From NCBI GenBank assembly GCA_910587015.1, contig CAJUME010000006.1:1-50747 (forward strand): 50,747 nt of DNA. Direction: 5' to 3'. Below the pieces are notes generated by a model, which had not been told where the DNA came from, did not search any database, and saw only the letters and a list, made by a program, of their open reading frames with translations. The translations under genes were made by a program, and so were the position numbers. Positions 44,318 through 50,721 of the stretch are shown one piece after another. The DNA comes from an uncultured Christensenella sp. (GTDB taxonomy: Bacteria > Bacillota > Clostridia > Christensenellales > Borkfalkiaceae). Each line of letters opens with the position of its first letter. The stretch's first letter is position 1.

Positions 44318-46240
44318 TTATACAAGCAAAATTTCGCGTACGGTGTCGAATACCGACAGACTGCCGTAATCCAATTGCAGATGCACGCTGTCGCCCTCGC
44401 TGACGCCTTCCGCCGCAACAATAACAGTATCCTTGCCGACGGTGCAGGCTGCAAACCTTTCACTGCCGTAGTCAAGCACCTTATCCACGCGCGCGCTTAT
44501 GCCGTTTTTCGCAAGCTTTACGGTGTAGGGGGTGAAATGGAATTGCATTTCGTTTAAGAAAAGCTGTTTCATATCCCCGCTGGAAAGCAGCTTAATGCCG
44601 AACCCGTCTGGCAGCTCCGCAGTGTAGTCTGCGGTGGAAATATCTATAACAAAGCCCTTGTCCTTCTTTATTTTGCCGTTTGCGTCCGTACGCTCTTCAA
44701 CTGCCTTGCGCTTGATAAGCTTGCCGGTAAGGCTGTTATCGAGCGGCAGACTGCGCTGTACGCATTCATTGCCGTTGTTTATGAAGTCTGCGCGCTTCAA
44801 ATCTATCGTAAAGTATACAGTTTTGCCCGCCTTCAATTGCGTATCTCCGCCGCTCAGCGAGTATAAGGTGTGTCCTCCGCAGCTCAGCTTTAAAAGTCTG
44901 CTGTTGTTTATGCGCTCTTCGCCCTCGAACACCGCCGCCGCGCCTGACTTGGACGAGGAGGAAACGGTAATCGCTTCGGGAGGCAGTTGAATTGTATAAT
45001 CGCCGTCCGGCAGTGCAATCGCTTCGGGCAACGGTAAAACCGTTTCAAGCAATTGCAGATTATTTCCGTTAACCGTGCAGGGGATAGATGTCAGCTCGGG
45101 TATGCGCGGCGAAATCGTTGCCTCGGTTTCTGCGTCAAACAGATGCATATGCGATAAATCAAGGGAAATATCTATAATTTCTCCGCTTGCGTATACCGAG
45201 CCCGCGGGCGCCTTCATAACCACCTTAGAGCAGCTTTCATCAAATTCCGAATTTTTGGTATTGAAGTCGGCGTAAACCTGACAGTCTGTACCCAAATCCT
45301 CGTAATGTGATATGCGGCAACGCGCCGAGTAGGGGAATGCCTTGGCGTTTGTGGAAATATGTTCGGAACGCAGACCGAGAACAACAGCTTTCTCTCCGTC
45401 AAGATAAGCGGGATTTATTTTTGTAAAAAGCGAAATATCCGCCAAAAGCTCTGTATTTGCGCCTTCGAGCGTTATGTGTACGCCGTCCTTTTCTTTTTTA
45501 AGCCGTGCGTTGAAAAAGTTCATCTGCGGCGTGCCGATAAAGCCCGCAACGAATTTGTTGCAGGGGTGATTGTAAAGGTTGCGCGGCGTGTCTATCTGCT
45601 GAACGAAGCCGTCCTTCATAACGACTATGCGCGTGCCCATAGTCATTGCCTCAATCTGGTCATGCGTGACGTATATAAACGTAGTCTGCAGTCTGCGGTG
45701 AAGCTTCAAAATTTCCGAGCGCATCTGCGTTCTCAGCTTTGCATCGAGGTTGGAAAGCGGCTCGTCCAAAAGGAAAACCTTCGGTTCGCGCACAATCGCT
45801 CTGCCCAACGCCACGCGCTGACGCTGTCCGCCCGACATTTCACCCGGTTTTTTGTTCAGATATTCGGTAATTCCTAAAATTTCCGCGGCTTCCTTAACGC
45901 GCTTGTCAATCTCGTCCTTGGCGGTTTTTCTCAGCTTTAAGCCAAACGCCATATTTTTATAGACGGTCATATGCGGATACAGCGCATAGTTCTGGAAAAC
46001 CATTGCAATATCTCTGTCCTTAGGCTCGATATTGTTAACAACCGTGCCGTTGATAGAAAGCTCGCCGGAGGTTATTTCCTCTAATCCGGCAATCATTCGC
46101 AGTGTTGTTGATTTTCCGCAACCAGAGGGGCCTACGAATATAATAAATTCCTTGTCCTCAATATCCATGGTAAAATCGCTTACGGCCTTTGCGCCGTTGG
46201 GATATACCTTGTATATGTGGTTTAATTTTAAGCCTGCCAT
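44318..46240 (-). CDS. Sugar ABC transporter ATPase (MsmX/UgpC type), unusually long
   Basis: Residues 1-240 form a textbook CUT1 nucleotide-binding domain: Walker A GPSGCGKST (37-45), Q-loop FQNYALYPHMTV, signature MSGGQ (135-139), Walker B VFLLDEP (Glu160), SNLDAKLR D-loop and THDQIEAMT (His193). The remaining ~400 residues go well beyond the usual ~370-residue total. After a TOBE-like region (~240-370) come further beta-rich segments with unclear affiliation. It is monocistronic, with a consensus promoter, and far from any permease, which fits a shared ATPase energising several sugar importers, including perhaps the one at 28245-30036. Confidence 0.9.
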   Translation of the reverse strand: MAGLKLNHIYKVYPNGAKAVSDFTMDIEDKEFIIFVGPSGCGKSTTLRMIAGLEEITSGELSINGTVVNNIEPKDRDIAMVFQNYALYPHMTVYKNMAFGLKLRKTAKDEIDKRVKEAAEILGITEYLNKKPGEMSGGQRQRVALGRAIVREPKVFLLDEPLSNLDAKLRTQMRSEILKLHRRLQTTFIYVTHDQIEAMTMGTRIVVMKDGFVQQIDTPRNLYNHPCNKFVAGFIGTPQMNFFNARLKKEKDGVHITLEGANTELLADISLFTKINPAYLDGEKAVVLGLRSEHISTNAKAFPYSARCRISHYEDLGTDCQVYADFNTKNSEFDESCSKVVMKAPAGSVYASGEIIDISLDLSHMHLFDAETEATISPRIPELTSIPCTVNGNNLQLLETVLPLPEAIALPDGDYTIQLPPEAITVSSSSKSGAAAVFEGEERINNSRLLKLSCGGHTLYSLSGGDTQLKAGKTVYFTIDLKRADFINNGNECVQRSLPLDNSLTGKLIKRKAVEERTDANGKIKKDKGFVIDISTADYTAELPDGFGIKLLSSGDMKQLFLNEMQFHFTPYTVKLAKNGISARVDKVLDYGSERFAACTVGKDTVIVAAEGVSEGDSVHLQLDYGSLSVFDTVREILLV

Positions 46241-46268
46241 AATTTTCTCCCTTATTTTTTATAATAAA

Positions 46269-46298
46269 ATTATACCATTACCCGACCGCGCTTGTCAA
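46269..46298 (-). promoter_or_regulatory. Consensus promoter of the MsmX/UgpC-type gene
   Basis: On the minus strand a perfect TTGACA (46293-46298) and perfect TATAAT (46269-46274) are 18 bases apart, followed by GGGAG before the ATG. It implies strong constitutive expression, or repression through the adjacent palindrome. Confidence 0.88.
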
Positions 46299-46313
46299 TG
46301 ATAGCTTATACAC

Positions 46314-46343
46314 AAAATATAGGATAAATTTATCCTATATTTT
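46314..46343. promoter_or_regulatory. Perfect 30-bp A/T-rich palindrome between divergent promoters
   Basis: The left half AAAATATAGGATAAA is followed directly by its exact complement. It lies 15 bases beyond the -35 of the leftward ATPase gene and ahead of the rightward antitoxin-like gene. Antitoxins of the Phd/YefM type commonly bind palindromes near their own gene, so it may be an autoregulatory operator, but it could also be a sugar-regulator site. Confidence 0.55.
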
Positions 46344-46366
46344 TCCTTGAACAATGCTTATAAAGC

Positions 46367-46395
46367 TTGCAAAATCAAAATTCGGGTGCTAAAAT
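46367..46395 (+). promoter_or_regulatory. Promoter of the Phd/YefM-like gene
   Basis: TTGCAA (46367-46372), 17 bases, TAAAAT (46390-46395), followed by GGAGGAGG and the ATG at 46419. The transcript leader would be only about 17 bases long. Confidence 0.6.
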
Positions 46396-46418
46396 TAAAT
46401 ATATGGAGGAGGAAATTT

Positions 46419-46643
46419 ATGCTCATTGACACAAATAAAATAGTATCCATGACGGAAGCAAACCAGAATTTTTCCAACGTGGTAAGACTTGCCGAGGAAA
46501 ACGGCAGCGTGGTAATTTTCAAAAACAATGTGCCAAAATATATTCTGCTGGATATAGACGCCTGCAGGTTAGAGCTGCCCAAGTCAGACGAGCGCATAGA
46601 AAAGGCGGCAAAAAGAAAAATTTCCCGCGCAAAATGGCTGTGA
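46419..46643 (+). CDS. Phd/YefM-family antitoxin-like protein, no toxin partner seen
   Basis: The 74 residues match the N-terminal DNA-binding fold of Phd/YefM antitoxins: MTEANQNFSNVVRLAEENGS, then VVIFKNNVPKYILL, ending in a charged tail where such proteins wrap the toxin. The ATG at 46419 is chosen for the strong GGAGGAGG ahead. No RelE/Doc-like gene follows; the next gene is a nucleotide-kinase relative with its own promoter. It may be an orphan antitoxin or a stand-alone repressor. Confidence 0.8.
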   Translation: MLIDTNKIVSMTEANQNFSNVVRLAEENGSVVIFKNNVPKYILLDIDACRLELPKSDERIEKAAKRKISRAKWL

Positions 46644-46709
46644 TTTAAGCAGTGCAAAATGGCTTTTATTTAGATATTATTCCGCAGGTCAAAGCGCAAA
46701 AATTCGGCA

Positions 46710-46738
46710 TTGACAAGTATGATATGTTGCAGTATAAT
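46710..46738 (+). promoter_or_regulatory. Consensus promoter of the cytidylate-kinase-like gene
   Basis: Perfect TTGACA (46710-46715) and TATAAT (46733-46738) with a 17-base spacer. The transcript would begin just before the AGAGAGG preceding the ATG at 46758. Confidence 0.9.
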
Positions 46739-46757
46739 AGCGTAAAGAGAGGCAAAA

Positions 46758-47351
46758 ATGAACAAAATTATTACCATCAGCCGACAGTTCGGCAGTGGCG
46801 GCAGGGCTATCGGCAAGGCTGTTGCGGATAAGCTGGGCATTCCGTGCTACGACCGCGAAATTATCGGGCAGGTTGCGCAAAGCAGCGGACTTTCGGAGGA
46901 GTATATCGAAGCCACGGGCGAATACTCTATGCACCGCACATGGCTTGGCAGAGCGCTCAGCACAACCCACGCCGCGGGCGCCCTTAATAACGAGGATTTA
47001 ATCTGGGTGGAGCAGAGGAAAATCATACTTTCCTTAGCTGAAAAGGGCCCTTGCGTGATAGTAGGCCGCTGTGCCGACTATATTTTAAAAGACAGAAGCG
47101 ACGTGCTTACCGTGTTTATCCACGCGGACGATAAATCGCGTGCGGAGCGCATAGTAAAGCTTTACGGCGAGCGCGCCGACAAGCCCGAAAAGCGCCTTAA
47201 GGACAAGGACAAACGCAGAAGCGCGTACTATAAATATTATACCGAAACCGAGTGGGGCGTTGCCGCAAACTATAATATCGCGCTGGACAGCGGCGCGCTC
47301 GGCATAGACAAATGCGTTGAAATTATCGCTTGCGCGTACGGCGTAAAATAA
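46758..47351 (+). CDS. Cytidylate kinase-like family protein
   Basis: The 197 residues begin MNKIITISRQFGSGGRAIG, a P-loop of the cytidylate_kin2 group, followed by the CYDREIIGQVA motif and an Arg-rich lid (ERADKPEKRLKDKDKRR). These proteins are common in Clostridia in addition to the housekeeping cmk and their true substrate is not established. The gene has its own consensus promoter and is closed by an intrinsic terminator, so it is monocistronic. Confidence 0.88.
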   Translation: MNKIITISRQFGSGGRAIGKAVADKLGIPCYDREIIGQVAQSSGLSEEYIEATGEYSMHRTWLGRALSTTHAAGALNNEDLIWVEQRKIILSLAEKGPCVIVGRCADYILKDRSDVLTVFIHADDKSRAERIVKLYGERADKPEKRLKDKDKRRSAYYKYYTETEWGVAANYNIALDSGALGIDKCVEIIACAYGVK

Positions 47352-47381
47352 TTAAATTCGGCTTTTAAGCAGCAAAAAATT

Positions 47382-47418
47382 ACGGCGGAGCGGCCTTTAA
47401 CCTGCCCCGCCGTTTTTT
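47382..47418 (+). terminator. Intrinsic terminator after the kinase-like gene
   Basis: ACGGCGG (47382-47388) pairs with CCGCCGT (47407-47413), with further inner pairing, followed by T6 (47413-47418). Confidence 0.88.
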
Positions 47419-47424
47419 GTTGTT

Positions 47425-47518
47425 TTTTCGACAAATTTCCAAAAAACAAATTATAAACCGCATAAAACATACTTAAATATTCGATAAAATTCGACAAAAT
47501 GTTCGACAAAAAGTTGTC
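47425..47518 (+). repeat. Short A/T-rich direct repeats upstream of the DGR
   Basis: TTCGACAAAA or a one-base variant occurs at 47480-47489 (TTCGATAAAA), 47490-47499 and 47502-47511, with a partial copy at 47428-47434 (TCGACAA). The last copy leads into GACAA-AAAG-TTGTC (47505-47518). The 321-bp gap between the kinase-like gene and the reverse transcriptase holds no gene besides these, a terminator and a promoter. Iteron-like binding sites are one possibility. Confidence 0.45.
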
Positions 47519-47571
47519 AAAAATCTACTAAAACCAACTAAAAGCAACAAAAAAATCACAACAAATACTAA

Positions 47572-47601
47572 TTGTTCAATGACGGAAAAACGACCTATAA
47601 T
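47572..47601 (+). promoter_or_regulatory. Candidate promoter of the DGR operon
   Basis: TTGTTC (47572-47577), 18 bases, TATAAT (47596-47601). Shortly downstream GGCCG is followed by T7 (47620-47626), which could end incoming transcripts by pairing with AACGACC at 47589-47595. A second TATAAT lies at 47640-47645 without a clear -35. Confidence 0.5.
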
Positions 47602-47672
47602 TAAAGCTGTTTAAGGCCGTTTTTTTCTTTACTCTAATATATAATGGCAGAGTAATTTTTTGCGCCTTGAAA

Positions 47673-48830
47673 ATGCTTATGATAGACCAGAAATTCGAAG
47701 AGGTTTTCACCTATGAAGCGCTGTATCAGGCGCACATGCGCGGGCGGCTTGCCAAGCGTGACAAAAAACCGCTCGTCCGGTTCGAGAACGCTATGCTCGG
47801 CAATCTGTACAACGTTTACAAAAAATTGCAGGACGGCACCTTCAAGCTGCGCGGCTATAACCATTTTACCGTATTCGAGCCGAAGCGCCGCGAAATCCAG
47901 ACGCTTCATTACTCCGACAGAGTAGTCCAGCACGTTTTATGCGACGACGTTCTCGCGCCGTACTTCACAAAGCGCACCGTAATCGATAACGCCGTCTGCC
48001 AGAAGGGCAAGGGCAGTCATTTCGCATTAAGACGGTTCGAGGATATGCTCCGCGGCTTTATACGCACCCACGGTGCAAACGGCTATTTTTTAAAATGCGA
48101 TATTTTAAAATATTTCCCCACAATACCGCATGCGCGGCTTAAAGAAATTTTTTGCTCCCAAATCCGCGATGTCCGCATAAAAGCGTTGTTGACAATGATT
48201 ATAGACAGCTACCATACCGATATTGTCTACCTCGACCGCTACGGCGTCAAACCGCTCGGCTCCGAGCCCGACAAAACGGGCAGAGGCATTCCCATCGGCA
48301 ACCAGACAAGTCAGGTTTTCGGACTTTTTTATCTTAACGAGGTCGACCGCTTTGTCAAGGAAAAGCTGCGCGTTAAAATTTATTCCCGATATATGGACGA
48401 TTTCGTCCTTGTCCACGAAAGTAAAGAGTTTTTGCAGAAAACGCTTGAACAGCTTACCGTGCTTGTGCATCGCCTCGGGCTTGAATTCAATTCCAAAACC
48501 CAGATTTTCCCGCTTAAAAACGGCGTTACCTATCTTGGCTTCCGCTATTACGTCACGCCCGCGGGCAAGGTCGTAAAAACAGTTAAAAAACAAACCAAAC
48601 GCCGACTGCGCTGGCGTGCAAAGCTGCTTAAAAAGGCGGCGATAGAGGGGCTTATCACCTCCGAGCGCGTGCAACAGTCTTTGGCGGCATTCCACGGCCA
48701 TTTAAAGCATTCCCGCGGCTACCGTCTTGAAAAAGAAATTTTCAAAAAGCTAAGCGCTTATGCCGCTTTCGGCGGCGCCGTCACAAAGCCCGTCACAAAG
48801 CCCGTCACAAAACCTGCGAAAAGCAAATAA
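47673..48830 (+). CDS. DGR-type reverse transcriptase
   Basis: Copies template RNA into mutagenised cDNA for a diversity-generating retroelement. The 385 residues show the RT palm: motif A CDILKYFPTI (Asp143), GIPIGNQTSQ (205-214, the DGR-style GNxTSQ where group II introns have QG...SP), catalytic YMDD (240-243) and LGF (288-290). There is no maturase, endonuclease or retron-type region. The C-terminus has a TKPV triple repeat (371-382) from a repeated GTCACAAAGCCC unit. The start is uncertain: ATG at 47673 or 47679, neither with a good Shine-Dalgarno. An Avd-like gene and template-like cassettes follow. Confidence 0.93.
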   Translation: MLMIDQKFEEVFTYEALYQAHMRGRLAKRDKKPLVRFENAMLGNLYNVYKKLQDGTFKLRGYNHFTVFEPKRREIQTLHYSDRVVQHVLCDDVLAPYFTKRTVIDNAVCQKGKGSHFALRRFEDMLRGFIRTHGANGYFLKCDILKYFPTIPHARLKEIFCSQIRDVRIKALLTMIIDSYHTDIVYLDRYGVKPLGSEPDKTGRGIPIGNQTSQVFGLFYLNEVDRFVKEKLRVKIYSRYMDDFVLVHESKEFLQKTLEQLTVLVHRLGLEFNSKTQIFPLKNGVTYLGFRYYVTPAGKVVKTVKKQTKRRLRWRAKLLKKAAIEGLITSERVQQSLAAFHGHLKHSRGYRLEKEIFKKLSAYAAFGGAVTKPVTKPVTKPAKSK

Positions 48831-48878
48831 AAAACAATTAAAAGCAACCCAAAATTATAAATATCACAAGGAGTGCAC

Positions 48879-49373
48879 ATGCAGCAACAAGAACAGCTCT
48901 CGCTGGAACAGCTTGAAAAAGAAATCCTGCAAGAGCTTAACTCGCCCGAGGCAGTCGGCATTACCGACCCTTCCGCGGCAACGCGCAAATCGTATCATAT
49001 CAACGACTTCGACAACCCGCGCGATAAAGAAATGGCGGTATTCACGCACGCGAAAAAATTAAGCGAATACATTTTTGTAATCACCGAAAAATCACCCAAA
49101 AAATACCGTTGGAGTATAATCAGCCGATTGCAAAACGCCTCGGTAGAGCTTGTCGAAAACCTTTACCGCGCAAATTTCGAGCGTGACGAAGCCCTGCGCA
49201 TAACCTTTCAGAAGTGCGCGGCGGTGTGCATAAAGCTAATCGACTTTTATGCGGAAACCGCAAGAAAAAAGCAGGCAATCACAATCCGGCAAACCGCGGT
49301 GCTTGCAAGACACATCGCCGAAACAGAAAAGCTTTTAAACGGCTGGGTAAGGAGCACAAAACGCAAAATGTAA
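48879..49373 (+). CDS. avd: Avd-like four-helix-bundle accessory protein of the DGR
   Basis: The 164-residue protein is almost entirely helical and contains the SPKKYRWSIISRLQNASVELVENLYRAN segment followed by two further helices, which matches the Avd/'four helix bundle, 23S rRNA intervening sequence-like' family. In the Bordetella phage DGR, Avd forms a pentamer that binds the reverse transcriptase and template RNA and is needed for mutagenic cDNA synthesis. A Gln/Glu-rich N-terminal extension (~1-50) precedes the bundle. The ATG at 48879 has AAGGAG five bases ahead. It is in the same operon as the RT and lies directly before the template-like cassettes. Confidence 0.87.
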   Translation: MQQQEQLSLEQLEKEILQELNSPEAVGITDPSAATRKSYHINDFDNPRDKEMAVFTHAKKLSEYIFVITEKSPKKYRWSIISRLQNASVELVENLYRANFERDEALRITFQKCAAVCIKLIDFYAETARKKQAITIRQTAVLARHIAETEKLLNGWVRSTKRKM

Positions 49374-49480
49374 AATATAAATTCAAATCAGAACAATTTT
49401 CAGTCAACTTTTTAAAAAGCTCGGCACGGCGCGGCGAATTTTAATATATATAAATGAGCCAAGCCAACCCGCAACTTTTA

Positions 49481-49616
49481 GGGCGGAAGCTTTGTATCTT
49501 CCTGGCTGCGCTCCGGCAACACTAACAACGCGAGCAATGCTAATTACCTGACGGCCTCGGGCTATAATCCTAACAATGCTACTGTTTCGTCCGTCGCTGC
49601 TGTCCGCCCCGCGCTT
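49481..49616 (+). repeat. DGR template-like cassette 1
   Basis: 136 bases from GGGCGGAAGC to the GC-rich CGCCCCGCGCTT end. In the frame GGS...WLRSGN it encodes an Asn-rich variable-domain end with NANYLTASGYNPNNATVSS and VRPAL. TAG lies directly before the GGS codons, and the frame ends in TAA at 49642-49644. It has one codon more than cassette 4 after the second SG. It is template-like or a relic of a target end. Confidence 0.75.
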
Positions 49617-49722
49617 CAGCTCAAGCTTGCCAAATACACAACTTAATACAAAAAAGCTCGGCACGGCTTTGCGACGTTAGGTAACAACCCAACAAGCAAA
49701 AAGCCAACCCGCAACTTTTTAA

Positions 49723-49858
49723 GGGCGGAAGCTCTATTCCAAGGGGCTGGCTGCGCTCCGGCAACAATAACAACGCGAGCAATGCAAACTATCTGGCGGC
49801 CTCGGGCAACAATACTTGGACCACTGTTTCGTCCGTCGCTGCTGTCCGCCCCGCGCTT
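49723..49858 (+). repeat. DGR template-like cassette 2
   Basis: 136 bases. It reads GGSSIPRGWLRSGNNNN and NANYLAASGNNTWTTVSS, ending VRPALHSLAK. The middle (CTGGCTGCG to GGGCAACAAT) is identical to cassette 4. It has one extra codon before WLRSG, and its upstream sequence has two added bases so that no TAG directly precedes the frame. Confidence 0.75.
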
Positions 49859-49968
49859 CACTCGCTTGCCAAACAATTTAATACCAAAAAAGCTCGGTGC
49901 GGCTTTGCAACATCAGGCAATTTTCAGTAAAAAGCCAAGCATGCCAAAAAGCCAACCCGTAACTTTTA

Positions 49969-50105
49969 GGGCGGAAGCTCTGATAATACGACACTGGCTG
50001 CGCTCCGGCAACAACAATAACGCCAACAATGCAAATGCTCTGGCAGCCTCGGGCAATAACAACGGTTCTACTGTTTCGTCCGTCGCTGCTGTCCGCCCCG
50101 CGCTT
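49969..50105 (+). repeat. DGR template-like cassette 3
   Basis: 137 bases, the most diverged copy. It reads WLRSGNNNNANNANALAASG then NNNGSTVSS and VRPALHSLAN. The 16-base segment before TGG puts the GGS codons out of frame with WLRSG, which could not occur in an expressed target. TAG again precedes GGS. Confidence 0.75.
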
Positions 50106-50248
50106 CACTCGCTTGCCAACAAAACCAACTTACCAAGTTAAAGCACGGCGAGGCGCTTGCAGGTAATACACGGCTTTTTTAAACTCCATTTCGCTTAAAC
50201 AAACAAAAAAATCCGTATTCTTGCAGGCGCCAAGCCGTCCTTTATATA

Positions 50249-50381
50249 GGGCGGAAGCTTTATATCTTCCTGGCTGCGCTCCGGCAACAATAACAACGCG
50301 AGCAATGCAAACTATCTGGCGGCCTCGGGCAACAATAACAATGCTACTTGTTCGTCCGTCGCTGCTGTCCGCCCCGCGCTT
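50249..50381 (+). repeat. DGR template-like cassette 4, best single template candidate
   Basis: 133 bases, the shortest and most Asn/adenine-rich copy: WLRSGNNNNASNANYLAASG then NNNNATCSS and VRPAL. Runs of AAC/AAT codons are the sites that adenine-specific mutagenesis changes in known DGRs. TAG directly precedes GGS. TGT stands where the other three have GTT. Confidence 0.78.
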
Positions 50382-50421
50382 CACTCGCTTGCGTACAAAA
50401 GACAAGGCAAGTTTTCCGGTA

Positions 50422-50446
50422 TTCAAAAGGTTCAAGGACCTTTGAA
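50422..50446 (+). other. Hairpin just downstream of cassette 4
   Basis: AAAGGT (50426-50431) and ACCTTT (50438-50443) enclose TCAAGG; outer TTCAA/TTGAA pairing extends the stem with a one-base bulge. Known DGRs often have a hairpin downstream of the variable repeat, but the role here is unknown. Confidence 0.4.
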
Positions 50447-50536
50447 CAGAAAAGATTTGAGAATGAAGGGGGCCTCCGTCCTGCCTGCGCTTATATAGCA
50501 ATATATAAAGTAATGGCGAAACCTGTCCAACCTTGA

Positions 50537-50621
50537 CCCAACGGCTTCGGCTGAAACATTCCGTCGCATTTGGTTCATTAGCTTGCATGCAAGCGGTTGG
50601 GCATTTTTTTGTGCCTTTTTT
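50537..50621 (+). ncRNA. Structured RNA candidate ending in T-runs
   Basis: CCCAAC (50537-50542) can pair with GTTGGG (50596-50601). Inside are GGC-TTCG-GCT, a UUCG-type tetraloop, and the perfect palindrome GCTTGCATGCAAGC (50581-50594). T7 follows at 50604-50610, then GTGCC and a second T7. No convincing reading frame covers it. It may be the 3' end of the template transcript or an independent small RNA. Confidence 0.4.
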
Positions 50622-50630
50622 TATAGGAAC

Positions 50631-50676
50631 GCCGCCCGCACGCGCAAAACTGCACGGTCGGGCGGCTATCTTTTTT
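50631..50676 (+). terminator. Intrinsic terminator at the end of the DGR region
   Basis: GCCGCCCG (50631-50638) pairs with CGGGCGGC (50659-50666), with further pairing inside, followed by TATCTTTTTT. It probably ends transcripts that cover the cassette array. Confidence 0.75.
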
Positions 50677-50721
50677 GCCGCAAACCAAATCCCCCGCGGC
50701 GGAGGAATTACAAACCCACCA

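Larger units (their letters stand above)
49414..50156 (+). repeat. Recurrent spacer element between the template-like cassettes
   Basis: A segment resembling AAAAAGCTCGGCACGGCTTT recurs near 49414-49430, 49651-49670, 49886-49904 and, more diverged, 50139-50155. AAAGC and GCTTT can form a small hairpin. A second conserved stretch, AGCCAACCCGCAACTTTTAG, precedes cassettes 1-3 (C2 and C3 with small changes; more diverged before C4). Together with the cassettes these give repeat units of about 242, 246 and 280 bp. They may mark processing or packaging elements of template RNA. Confidence 0.6.

Noticed and set aside
47673..48830. RT considered as a group II intron, retron or defence-associated RT
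   Set aside because: There is no maturase or endonuclease domain, no msr/msd-like repeat, the GNQTSQ motif is DGR-like, and Avd plus template-like cassettes follow.
49782..50141. 119-codon rightward frame spanning cassettes 2 and 3
   Set aside because: It reads cassette 2 in a wrong frame and enters cassette 3 in the WLRSG frame only because of local indels; there is no Shine-Dalgarno or domain.
49414..50381. Tandem units considered as a CRISPR array
   Set aside because: Units are ~240-280 bp with a 133-137 bp conserved part, far larger than CRISPR repeats, and there are no cas genes.
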